DNA from: Atopobium minutum
GTDB lineage: Bacteria > Actinomycetota > Coriobacteriia > Coriobacteriales > Atopobiaceae
Length of the DNA: 64,000 nt
NCBI GenBank assembly: GCA_900105895.1
Contig: FNSH01000001.1
Location: forward strand, 1,189,501 to 1,253,500
Direction: 5' to 3'
Shown: positions 28,989 through 36,992 of the stretch, piece after piece
Numbering within the stretch: the first letter of the stretch is position 1
How the letters are laid out: each line of letters opens with the position of its first letter
Program-made: the position numbers and the translations under genes
The notes under the pieces: generated by a model
The model's input: only the letters and a program-made list of their open reading frames with translations
Told to the model about the DNA's origin: nothing
Database searches by the model: none

Positions 28989-29876
28989 TTAGCAAAGCGC
29001 TTGGCGAGCCAGCTCCAAACAGCCCATAATGCCCTGTTTACCCTCAAGACTGTTGTGCACAATGTAGCTATCCATATCTTGAAGCTCGGGAGTCTTAATA
29101 AACCCACCCAAATAAGGCAACACCTTGTCTCTGGAAAGTTCAATTAAATTTGAATTGTCTGCAACGCCACCACCGATAATGATTTTTTGTGGCGAGTAGC
29201 ACAGAATGTACGTAGCAAGAGCTTGTGCAAGATACTCTGAAAGCAACTCCACCGTTTCTGGCTCATTTTCCAGATGCTTTGCTCGTGTTGCACCAATGCG
29301 CAAGGCAACGCTTGGCCCGGCTACCAGGGCTTCTAGGCAGCTTTTATGGTAGGGACAATTGCTCTGATTCCCAATGGGGTCATCAGGATTTTTAGGAATA
29401 AGAATGTGCCCCGCCTCAGGATGAAGCATGCCATGCAAAAGTTGTCCACCGATAAGAACGCCCGCTCCTATTCCGGTGCCAATGGTTAGATATACAACGT
29501 TATCGAGATTTTTAGCACAGCCAAACGTTGTCTCACCAAGGCAGGCAACATTAACGTCGGTGTCATACCCACAGGGAACATTGAGCTGTGATGTGAACGT
29601 GCCTACAAAATCAAAGTGTTTCCAAGCAACCTTAGGCGAGTCAAGAATCTGACCGTACTGAGGGGAGTTGGGGTTAACGATGGTTGGCCCAAAACAGCCA
29701 GCTCCCAGAGCTGAAATATGTTTATCTTTAAACCAGTTTAGTATCTGAGGAATCGTTTCTTCAGGAGTGGTAGTTGGTAGGGAAATAGACTCAACAATAG
29801 TGCCGTCCGCATACCCTGTAGCGAGCACCATTTTAGTGCCACCAGCTTCTAAGGCACCAAGAAGTAGCTTATCCAT
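28989..29876 (-). CDS. ROK-family fructokinase
   Basis: A 295-residue sugar kinase. It has the phosphate-1 motif GALEAGGTKMV, the catalytic-type DTDVNVACLGE, TIGTGIGAG, the EAGHI motif and the ROK zinc-finger region with NCPYHKSCLEALVAGPS. The GALEAGGTK start and the CPYHxxCLE cluster are typical of the fructokinase (ScrK/GmuE-like) branch rather than glucokinase. It phosphorylates free fructose, or mannose, with ATP. It diverges from a fructose-type PTS operon whose promoter region carries nested repeats, and the two may share control. It has its own terminator. Confidence 0.9.
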   Translation of the reverse strand: MDKLLLGALEAGGTKMVLATGYADGTIVESISLPTTTPEETIPQILNWFKDKHISALGAGCFGPTIVNPNSPQYGQILDSPKVAWKHFDFVGTFTSQLNVPCGYDTDVNVACLGETTFGCAKNLDNVVYLTIGTGIGAGVLIGGQLLHGMLHPEAGHILIPKNPDDPIGNQSNCPYHKSCLEALVAGPSVALRIGATRAKHLENEPETVELLSEYLAQALATYILCYSPQKIIIGGGVADNSNLIELSRDKVLPYLGGFIKTPELQDMDSYIVHNSLEGKQGIMGCLELARQALC

Positions 29877-30226
29877 CAGAGCAAATCCTTTCCTTGAGTG
29901 TTGCAGTTTTTATTGTACAACGAAACAAATAAGCATGACCTGCTAAGTAGTTCCATCAAACAAAAGATCGTTCAAGGTGTATATCTGATGGCTTTAGCAT
30001 ATTCGTTTAAATTGCAATTTCTCTTCAATTATTACAGAGAAGAGCAATTTTAATGCACTGTTTAATAATTACTGAATAGATGAATCACTTAACCGTTCAT
30101 ACCAAAAAATAGACCATTTAGCGACGTTGTATTTATCTTCTAGAGAGAAGGTTGTTTCATATAATTAAAAGTAATGAAACAAAGATGCACAATGAACGAA
30201 ACAACCTTCTGAATTAGGAGAGTTAG
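29877..30226. promoter_or_regulatory. Divergent regulatory region with nested inverted repeats
   Basis: The 350-bp region between the ROK gene and cassette 4 is AT-rich. A 13-bp perfect inverted repeat (AGAAGGTTGTTTC 30146-30158, GAAACAACCTTCT 30198-30210) encloses a 7-bp one (GTTTCAT 30154-30160, ATGAAAC 30174-30180). The pentamer GTTTC/GAAAC thus recurs at exact 22-bp steps (30154, 30176, 30198). It lies just before the EIIA gene and is a good operator candidate for the RpiR protein at the end of cassette 4. In RNA the outer arms could also fold. Confidence 0.6.
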
Positions 30227-30721
30227 GTGGCTGGTTTCAGTGACACAGATTTTGATATAACACGTGTGATAGACAAAAACCTTATTGCGCTTAATCTAGA
30301 GGCTAAAGATAAGGAAGACATGCTTCGACAGCTTATTTCCTTACTTGATGAGCACGGTAGGTTAAACAACCCCGAGGAATTCTATGCCGATGTACTATGG
30401 CGTGAGAAAGAGGGCCAAACGGGAATTGGTCTAGGTGTCGCTATTCCTCACGGAAAGTCTTCAAGCGTTAACCAAACTTCTCTTGCTATTGGAACTACCG
30501 CTAATCCCATTGTGTGGGAGTCGATAGATGATAAGCCTGTCTCGATAGTAATTTTATTTGCAGTAACCCAGGCTGATTCAGATACGGTGCATTTAAAGCT
30601 TTTGCAGCATGTTGCTAAATTATTGGTATATGAAAGCTTTATTGAAAAGCTTTATGCAGTTAAGACAGCAAATGAAATGCTCGAGCTTTTGCAATCAAAT
30701 CCTGACGACTATAGCGACTAA
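30227..30721 (+). CDS. PTS EIIA component, fructose type, cassette 4
   Basis: A 164-residue PTS EIIA type-2 protein with the probable phosphohistidine His75 in GVAIPHGKS and the preceding REKEGQTGIG segment. The start is GTG 30227 behind AGGAGAG. It feeds phosphate to the stand-alone EIIB at 30815. The genes EIIA-EIIB-EIIC, two aldolases and an RpiR regulator follow in one direction. Confidence 0.92.
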   Translation: MAGFSDTDFDITRVIDKNLIALNLEAKDKEDMLRQLISLLDEHGRLNNPEEFYADVLWREKEGQTGIGLGVAIPHGKSSSVNQTSLAIGTTANPIVWESIDDKPVSIVILFAVTQADSDTVHLKLLQHVAKLLVYESFIEKLYAVKTANEMLELLQSNPDDYSD

Positions 30722-30814
30722 TACAAAGCTAAGACAAGCAAAGCCAGTGTAACAAGATGGCTGAGAGTTCGTACAAACAAGATGGTTTAGGTCCAGTAGT
30801 GAGGAGAGTCAATT

Positions 30815-31120
30815 ATGAAATTGGTAGCTGTGTGTGCCTGTACTTCCGGGATTGCTCATACGTACTTGGCAAAGGGAAAGCTTCAAAAAGCCGCAGAGTC
30901 TTTGGGCCATGAAATTCATATCGAAACCCAAGGCACTATTGGAGTTGAGGATGAGCTTACGCCCGAGCAGATCGCAGAGGCGGATGCCGTGATTCTTGCT
31001 GTTGATATCAAGGTTGATACATCGCGTTTTAAGGACAAGCGAGTGATGGAGGTGCCTACAGGTTTAGTACTTAAGGCTTCAAAGCAAATCATTAACAAGA
31101 TCGAGGAAAGTTTGAAGTAA
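30815..31120 (+). CDS. PTS EIIB component, fructose type, cassette 4
   Basis: A 101-residue fructose-family EIIB with the active site CACTSGIAHTYLAKGKL; Cys9 is the phosphorylated residue. The usual proline after the cysteine (CPTGIAHT) is replaced. It is free-standing rather than fused to EIIC as in FruA. A good GAGGAGAG site precedes ATG 30815. Confidence 0.92.
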   Translation: MKLVAVCACTSGIAHTYLAKGKLQKAAESLGHEIHIETQGTIGVEDELTPEQIAEADAVILAVDIKVDTSRFKDKRVMEVPTGLVLKASKQIINKIEESLK

Positions 31121-31156
31121 GCACAATGCAATAAAACTCTTGGAAGGGGAGTTGGT

Positions 31157-32257
31157 ATGAAAAAAGTACTGAATGACATCAAAAAACATGTCCTTACCGC
31201 AATCTCATACCTTTTACCATTGGTAGTAGCTTCTGGTCTGCTCATTGCAATTGGCAATTTGTGCGGTGGCAGCGTTATGAAGTCACTGGATGATCTTACT
31301 GTGCCAAGTGCTCTTACCTCGCTTGGTGTGCTGGGCATGGGGCTTATCCCATCCTTTATTGGCGGCTATATTGCCTACTCCATTGCTGATCGACCTGGTA
31401 TTGCACCTGGTTTCCTCATGGGTCAAATCGCATCCTTTTTAAACGCAGGCTTTTTGGGCGGTTTAATTGGCGGTTTGGTTGTTGGCTATATTGCTTTAGC
31501 TATCGAGAAGAACGTCAAGGTTCCTAAATGGGCAGAAGCTTTGATGCCTATGATGATTGTTCCTACGCTTTCCACCATTCTTGCAGGACTGATCATGTAT
31601 TTCATCCTTGGTGGTCCTATTATGGCTCTCACTGCTGCGCTTACCGCGTTTATTAAGGGTCTTGATCAAAGTCAGAAGCTTACCTATGGCTTTATCCTGG
31701 GATGTATTCAGCATCTTGACTACGGAGGTGCCATCTCTAAGGTTCCCAATTTGATTTGTGATGGCATGATGGCCGATGGCATCTATGGTCCCGAGGCTGT
31801 TAAGGTTTTGGGTTCTATGGTTCCTCCTTTTGGCGTGGCCATCGCGCTGCTTCTTTCCAAAGCTGTTAAAAAGCCTATTTTCAAGCTTTCTGAGGTGGAA
31901 AACGTTAAAATTGCTTTCCCCATGGGTGTGTGCATGATTACCGAAGGCGTCATTCCCATTGCAATGAATGACCTTATTCGCACCGTTTTTTGTACGGCAC
32001 TTGGTGATGGTGTCTGTGGTGCCATTGCGTTTTCCATGGGCGTAGAAAGCCAGGTTCCTTCAGGCGGTGTGTTTGTAATTCCGGCAATGGCAAATCCTCT
32101 GTGGGCAGTCATTGCACTACTGGCTGGTTCTTGTGTTACCGCGGTTCTTCTCGTTCTTCTCAAGAAGCCCTTAACCGCAGAAGAGCAAAATGACCTGGAT
32201 CTTCCTGAGGATGACACCGAGCAGGAAGTTGATCTGTCCTCCTTCTCTCTTTCGTAA
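31157..32257 (+). CDS. PTS EIIC component, fructose type, cassette 4
   Basis: A 366-residue polytopic membrane protein of the fructose-mannitol family. Features are HVLTAISYLLPLVVASGLLI at the N-terminus, the conserved PGIAPGFLMGQ loop, NAGFLGGLIGGLVVGY and VSFSMGVESQ-like motifs near the C-terminus. It imports fructose or a related ketose and phosphorylates it via EIIB. The two class II aldolases that follow suggest that the imported sugar becomes a ketose bisphosphate, although no 1-phosphofructokinase gene is in this operon. Confidence 0.92.
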   Translation: MKKVLNDIKKHVLTAISYLLPLVVASGLLIAIGNLCGGSVMKSLDDLTVPSALTSLGVLGMGLIPSFIGGYIAYSIADRPGIAPGFLMGQIASFLNAGFLGGLIGGLVVGYIALAIEKNVKVPKWAEALMPMMIVPTLSTILAGLIMYFILGGPIMALTAALTAFIKGLDQSQKLTYGFILGCIQHLDYGGAISKVPNLICDGMMADGIYGPEAVKVLGSMVPPFGVAIALLLSKAVKKPIFKLSEVENVKIAFPMGVCMITEGVIPIAMNDLIRTVFCTALGDGVCGAIAFSMGVESQVPSGGVFVIPAMANPLWAVIALLAGSCVTAVLLVLLKKPLTAEEQNDLDLPEDDTEQEVDLSSFSLS

Positions 32258-32268
32258 GAAGTTTTCTG

Positions 32269-32291
32269 GGGGCGAGGAAAACCCTTGCCCC
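32269..32291 (+). terminator. Intercistronic terminator-like hairpin after EIIC
   Basis: A 9-bp stem with one G-U pair (GGGGCGAGG / CCTTGCCCC) and a short AAAAC loop is followed by TTTATTAA. It probably reduces expression of the aldolase genes relative to the PTS genes. Confidence 0.65.
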
Positions 32292-32330
32292 TTTATTAAC
32301 GCGTAGCTAGGTAGTAAGAAAGGAAGCGCG

Positions 32331-33191
32331 ATGTATCAATCCATGAAAGGAATGCTTGAAAAAGCAAACCGTGAGGGATATGCAGTAATGGCGATTAACG
32401 CCTTTAATCTCGAAACGGCACGTGGAATCATTACTGCGGCGGAGCACATGAATGCCCCAATCATCATTGATTTATTACAAGATCATGTGATGTCGTATTT
32501 TGATTGCGACATTCTAACCAAGCCCCTTATTAAGATGGCACAAGATTCTCCTGTTCCCGTGGCTATCAATCTGGATCATGGACATGACATTGCGCATCTC
32601 AAGCGTTGTCTTCATGAGGGATTTTCCAGTGTTATGTGCGATGCATCCGCTTTGCCTACCGTAGAAAATATCAAAATTACCCGTACTATCGTTGAACTGG
32701 CACAATGCTACGGCGCATCGGTAGAGGCAGAAGTGGGGAATATAGGCGTTTCTGTAGGAGAAAATGCTCATTTTACCGATGCCGACATGTATACGGATCC
32801 AGATGTTGCTATTGACTTTATTGCACAAACGGGTGTTGATGCTCTGGCAGTAAGTTACGGATCTACTCATGGTGATTATCCTGAAGGTTATGTTCCCACC
32901 TTTCATTTTGATATTGTCAAAAAGATTAAGGATGCAACAGGCGTCGCATTGGTTTTGCACGGTGGTTCAGGCGCGGGTGAAAAAAATATACGTCTGTCTG
33001 TTGAAGCTGGTATTAACAAAATTAATGTTGGAACGGACTACATGATTGCCCAGCGTAGTTTTGTTGCTGATGCTCTTTCCAAAAATCCCCAATACGATTG
33101 GCCTCAGCTGGTACAGGATAGTTGGGCAGCAGGTGTAGATACGATTAAACGATATATCGAACTTTCTGGTTCTGCTCATAAGGCTTTTTAA
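32331..33191 (+). CDS. Class II ketose-bisphosphate aldolase (first of two)
   Basis: A 286-residue zinc aldolase of the FbaA/GatY/KbaY family. Zinc and catalytic residues are visible in INLDHGHD (Asp, His), YGSTHGDYPEG (His) and LVLHGGSGAG (His), followed by KINVGTDY. It cleaves a ketose 1,6-bisphosphate to dihydroxyacetone phosphate and an aldehyde phosphate. Fructose versus tagatose preference cannot be fixed from sequence. AGAAAGGAAG precedes ATG 32331. A small hairpin overlaps its stop codon. Confidence 0.9.
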   Translation: MYQSMKGMLEKANREGYAVMAINAFNLETARGIITAAEHMNAPIIIDLLQDHVMSYFDCDILTKPLIKMAQDSPVPVAINLDHGHDIAHLKRCLHEGFSSVMCDASALPTVENIKITRTIVELAQCYGASVEAEVGNIGVSVGENAHFTDADMYTDPDVAIDFIAQTGVDALAVSYGSTHGDYPEGYVPTFHFDIVKKIKDATGVALVLHGGSGAGEKNIRLSVEAGINKINVGTDYMIAQRSFVADALSKNPQYDWPQLVQDSWAAGVDTIKRYIELSGSAHKAF

Positions 33192-33209
33192 CCGCTCCGA
33201 GCAGCGGTT
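33190..33209 (+). other. Hairpin overlapping the stop of the first aldolase gene
   Basis: A 7-bp stem (AACCGCT / AGCGGTT) with a CCGAGC loop begins within the TAA stop codon. No T run follows. Confidence 0.55.
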
Positions 33210-33271
33210 CTTAACGGCTGTTTTATTGACGATTTACAACGACGGTTACTCACGTTACAGGAGGAATATCG

Positions 33272-34174
33272 ATGCTTCTTAATATGAATCAAATGCTTGA
33301 CCTTGCTAAAGAAAAGCACTTTGCCGTGGGCGCTTTTAATGTGTCTGAGTCAAATCTTTTTCGCACTGTGGTAGAGGCGGCGGAAGAAAACGACGCTCCC
33401 GCAATCATTGCCATTCATCCCACCGAACTTGACTACTGCAAGGATGATTTTATCAAGTATGTGATCGCACGTTGCTCCAACAGTCCGGTTCCCTTTGTGA
33501 TCCATATGGATCATGGTGACAGTATTCAAAGCATCATGCGTGCAGTGCATTGCGGTTTTACTTCTGTCATGATTGATGGATCTTTACTTCCCTTTGATGA
33601 GAATATCGAGAAAACCGCTGAGGTAGTGCGGTATTGTCACATGGTAAACGTTTCTGTAGAAGGCGAGCTTGGTACTATTGGAAATACCGGTACCACTATT
33701 GAGGGGGGCATAACTGAAGTCAAGTATACTGATCCAGCCGATGCCGAAACCTTTGTAGAGAAAACCGGTGTTGATACACTTGCCGTTGCTATTGGAACCT
33801 GCCACGGCTTGTATCCAAAGGGTGTGACGCCTAAGCTGCGCATGGATGTGCTTGAAGGCATTACTGCCCGTGTAGACATTCCTCTTGTTTTGCATGGCGG
33901 CTCTGGTAATCCAGATTCTGAAGTTGCAGAAGCCGTAAAGCTCGGCATCCAAAAGGTTAATATCTCCTCTGATTACAAACATGCCTTTTTTGCTAAGGCT
34001 CGTGAGATTCTTTCACAAGAAAATTCTGGTTGGGATCCTAATACGCTTTTCCCTGAGTGCATTGAGGCCGGTAAAGCCGTTATCAAGGAGAAGATGGAGC
34101 TCTTTGGATCTGTTGGTGCTGCAAAGTATTATCGCGATGCCAACGTTAAGCAATGGCGTCAAAATTTGAATTAA
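33272..34174 (+). CDS. Class II ketose-bisphosphate aldolase (second of two)
   Basis: A 300-residue paralogue of the preceding enzyme. Zinc-site motifs are VIHMDHGDS, GTCHGLYPKG and LVLHGGSGNPD. The two proteins are clearly diverged (for example CHGLYP against THGDYP in the zinc loop), so they may act on different ketose bisphosphates or form a hetero-oligomer. A strong GGAGGAATATCG site precedes ATG 33272. It is followed by a GC-rich hairpin before the RpiR gene. Confidence 0.9.
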   Translation: MLLNMNQMLDLAKEKHFAVGAFNVSESNLFRTVVEAAEENDAPAIIAIHPTELDYCKDDFIKYVIARCSNSPVPFVIHMDHGDSIQSIMRAVHCGFTSVMIDGSLLPFDENIEKTAEVVRYCHMVNVSVEGELGTIGNTGTTIEGGITEVKYTDPADAETFVEKTGVDTLAVAIGTCHGLYPKGVTPKLRMDVLEGITARVDIPLVLHGGSGNPDSEVAEAVKLGIQKVNISSDYKHAFFAKAREILSQENSGWDPNTLFPECIEAGKAVIKEKMELFGSVGAAKYYRDANVKQWRQNLN

Positions 34175-34208
34175 TTTTTTGCGTGCGCAGAGCATACAAT
34201 ATACTTTT

Positions 34209-34231
34209 AGGAGGCGCTTCCTGCGCCTCCT
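34209..34231 (+). other. Hairpin between second aldolase and RpiR genes
   Basis: A 9-bp perfect stem (AGGAGGCGC / GCGCCTCCT) with a TTCCT loop. The left arm contains AGGAGG, so the fold would also hide a Shine-Dalgarno-like sequence. There is no T run on the plus strand. Confidence 0.6.
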
Positions 34232-34292
34232 AGTGGTTAGACTGGTAAAAATGAGGCTCACACATAAGGCCAATATCAGTGGGGAAGTAATT

Positions 34293-35159
34293 GTGCAACC
34301 AAAGGGAAGCGTCATTAATGAAATTTGTTCCTATTATGATCAGCTGAGCAATAGTGAACAAGCCATTGCAGATTTTGTAATGGCCAACAGCAACGAGGTC
34401 CCATCCATGACTACTCGTGAGATTGCTTTGGCTACCAAAACCTCTGCGGCAACGGTTTCTCGCTTTGCACGCCGCCTTGGGTATAAGAGTTATCTTGACC
34501 TTTGTGTTGCTATTTCTATTGATGAAGAAAGCGGTATGGGTGACAGAACCTCCAATCGCATTTCTATCGATAAACCCCGTGCTGCTCTGGAGACAGTTTT
34601 AGTTGCAAAGCATCGTGAGCTTTCGGATACGATTCGTTTGCTTGAGGTAAACGAGCTGGTAAAAGCCGTGGATCTTGTCAAAAAATCCGACACAATTGAG
34701 TTTGCTGCGGTAGGAAATTCTGTTCCAGCAGCACAGTCTGCATCATTTTTATTTGCTCAAGTTGGGTTGCGCAGTTCTTGTGCGCCAACCACAGAAGCAA
34801 TGATGCTATCTACCTTATCTATTACATGTTCTGACCTGCTTATCTTTATTTCTAAATCAGGGCATTCAAAGCGTCTGAACAAGATGATGGATAATGCCAT
34901 GGAATCCAAGACGCCTACCATTGTTATTACCAACAGGCCGGATTCTCCGCTGGCTAAACGCGCCACCTGTGTGTTGCATGCTGCAACACGTGATAAGATG
35001 CTTAATAGCGAAATTCCTTTTTCGCATAATTCTATTAACTTTATTGTTGAGACACTCTTTTTACTGCTCTGTTCCGACATGCCAAATATTAGTAGGCATA
35101 CTAACCTTATTTGGCAGTCCCTTGGTGAGGATAAGGGGAGCGATAAAGAGCTGATTTAA
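34293..35159 (+). CDS. RpiR/MurR-family transcriptional regulator, cassette 4
   Basis: A 288-residue regulator. The N-terminal HTH_6 domain (LSNSEQAIADFVMANSNEV, then TREIALATKTSAATVSRFAR) is followed by a SIS sugar-phosphate-binding domain with AAVGNSVPAAQSA and LIFISKSGHSK. I place the start at GTG 34293, which has GGGGAAG at good spacing and gives the usual RpiR N-terminus; longer in-frame starts would run into the upstream hairpin. It is the last gene of cassette 4 and probably its regulator, sensing a phosphorylated ketose. Confidence 0.85.
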   Translation: MQPKGSVINEICSYYDQLSNSEQAIADFVMANSNEVPSMTTREIALATKTSAATVSRFARRLGYKSYLDLCVAISIDEESGMGDRTSNRISIDKPRAALETVLVAKHRELSDTIRLLEVNELVKAVDLVKKSDTIEFAAVGNSVPAAQSASFLFAQVGLRSSCAPTTEAMMLSTLSITCSDLLIFISKSGHSKRLNKMMDNAMESKTPTIVITNRPDSPLAKRATCVLHAATRDKMLNSEIPFSHNSINFIVETLFLLLCSDMPNISRHTNLIWQSLGEDKGSDKELI

Positions 35160-35237
35160 CGGAGCCACTAACAGGCTGCTAAAAAGGATTGCCCTGAGAG
35201 CTAATCGATACGTGTGCTAATCAGCAAACCGGTCGAA

Positions 35238-36272
35238 CTATAAAGTGCTTTCCTGCCAAAGCAGGTCGCAGGGGAGCACTTTTTGTATAGGTGTTGCTTC
35301 TACGTCTTCCATCAAAGTGAACAGCATTTGACAAGCCTCAAATCCCTCTTGCCTAACGGGTTCCAAAATGGTGGAAATGGATGGCTTGGTAAGGTTACTC
35401 CATTCCTGGTTATTTATGCCAAGCAGTCCGATCTTCTCGGGAATGAGATGGTGAAGCGGAGTAAGCGCTTTAAATGTTTTGCCAAGCATCCACTGGTGTG
35501 GGGTAAATATAAGCGTTTTCTTAGATGGTGTAATTGCTTGTTGCAACTGCCTGGTAAGCTGCTCTTCTGTAGGGGTAGTGTGTGTCACCTTGATAGACGT
35601 GTAGCTAAAATTATGGGCGGAAACGGCATTGATAAAGCCCTGTACACGCTCGGCGCGCGTGCGATTATTGGCGGCAAACAAAGGTGTTTCTGCGCTATCA
35701 GCATGAAGGATAATAAAAGAGGTATATCCCGTTTCTATACAGTGGCTTACTGCCGAGTAAACGCCTTCATAGAGGTTTGTTTTAATCCAGGATGCGTTAA
35801 AGTCGTAGAGCTGTGTGTCGTAAAACACCACCTTTTTACCTGCGGCTTCTATGCGCTTGTGGACTTTCATAAACTGAGAAGTTGGTTGAACAATAAAACC
35901 ATCCACGCCAAGAGAGAGCATCTTTTCGACATACATTGATTCAACTTCAGATTGAAAATTCGTGTTGCACAAAATGGTTTGATACCGGTGCTGTGCCGCG
36001 ACTTCTTCTATGCCATTAATGAGCTGCCCGCTCCACGCATTTGTATTATCAAGAATCAAAACGGCAATAACGCCGGTGCGCGCCTCTTTAGAGGAAAGCA
36101 TGCGCGATTGTGCGTTGGGCACATAGCCCGTTGCGACAATAGCCTGTTCAATCTTTTTTCGTGTTTTGTCGCTCATACGGTCATATTGCCCATTTATGCA
36201 ATATGACACCGTAGCTGTGGAAGTCCCAGCAAGCTTTGCTATGTCAGAAATAGTTACTCGGTGACGGGACAT
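35238..36272 (-). CDS. LacI-family transcriptional regulator, cassette 5
   Basis: A 344-residue repressor. The N-terminal LacI helix-turn-helix and hinge helix are present (VTISDIAKLAGTSTATVSY, then VATGYVPNAQSR), followed by a periplasmic-binding-like effector domain. ATG 36272 has AAAGGAG four bases upstream; an in-frame extension to 36356 lacks family similarity. It diverges from the cassette 5 PTS operon, and a 14-bp palindrome with a central CG lies between them, so it is the probable local repressor. Confidence 0.9.
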   Translation of the reverse strand: MSRHRVTISDIAKLAGTSTATVSYCINGQYDRMSDKTRKKIEQAIVATGYVPNAQSRMLSSKEARTGVIAVLILDNTNAWSGQLINGIEEVAAQHRYQTILCNTNFQSEVESMYVEKMLSLGVDGFIVQPTSQFMKVHKRIEAAGKKVVFYDTQLYDFNASWIKTNLYEGVYSAVSHCIETGYTSFIILHADSAETPLFAANNRTRAERVQGFINAVSAHNFSYTSIKVTHTTPTEEQLTRQLQQAITPSKKTLIFTPHQWMLGKTFKALTPLHHLIPEKIGLLGINNQEWSNLTKPSISTILEPVRQEGFEACQMLFTLMEDVEATPIQKVLPCDLLWQESTL

Positions 36273-36622
36273 GGTACTCCTTTGGACTGAGCCAAAACAA
36301 CTTGAGCCGATCAAAACAATAGCCCTTAGGATACTAGAAAGGGCAAAGGATTCCATTTACAGAAAATCTAAATTTTATCTTGACTTTTATTCATGATAAC
36401 GAATCTCAATAAAAACTGCTTGGTTAAACGTTTAACAAAACAAGGTAATAAATATCGCTTTACCTGCGCTTACAGAATAATTCTTGTGCTAAAAAAATCT
36501 CAAATCTAGACTGAGAATTACTAAAGAAGGTTCATTTATGCACCGGTAAGCAAAGTCAAGAGCGGTGTGTGAATGAGGGTGAACGGTATAGCAAGAGGAA
36601 CAAAAAAGGAGGGGACCTTGAG
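36273..36622. promoter_or_regulatory. Divergent control region of cassette 5 with LacI-type operator
   Basis: A 350-bp AT-rich stretch. GTTAAACGTTTAAC (36423-36436) is a perfect 14-bp palindrome with the central CG typical of LacI-family operators. A TTGACT box at 36381-36386 about 40 bp upstream could be a -35 element, but I cannot settle a matching -10. The only gene start in it is that of the EIIB gene after AGGAGGGG. Confidence 0.7.
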
Positions 36623-36946
36623 ATGAAGATTGTTGCGGTAACAGCTTGCACCGTTGGCATTGCCCACACCTTCATGGCACAAAAGGCCATTGAAGACGAG
36701 TGTGAGAAGCGCGGCTTTGAGTACAAGGTAGAAACTCAGGGCGGATATGGTGCTGATAACGAGTTGGATGATGACGATATTGAGTCTGCTGATGGAGTGC
36801 TGCTTGCTGTTGACGTAGGCATTGAGGGTGACGAGCGCTTTGACGATAAGCGCGATGAGGGGCGTGTGTTAACCGTTGGTTCTGCCAACGTTATTCGCGA
36901 CGCCGCTGCTGTTATCGATAGTTTGCTTGAGCAAATTGGTGAGTAA
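36623..36946 (+). CDS. PTS EIIB component, fructose type, cassette 5
   Basis: A 107-residue fructose-family EIIB with the active site TACTVGIAHTFMAQKAI (Cys9). ATG 36623 follows the strong site AGGAGGGG; an in-frame extension to 36569 is not conserved. The acidic stretch NELDDDDIESAD is in the usual place for the helix after the second strand. It heads the cassette 5 operon and partners the EIIC at 36993 and the EIIA at 39610. Confidence 0.92.
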   Translation: MKIVAVTACTVGIAHTFMAQKAIEDECEKRGFEYKVETQGGYGADNELDDDDIESADGVLLAVDVGIEGDERFDDKRDEGRVLTVGSANVIRDAAAVIDSLLEQIGE

Positions 36947-36992
36947 GAGATCACGTTTTATTGGTATTGGTCGTTTTTGTGAGAGGAACAAA

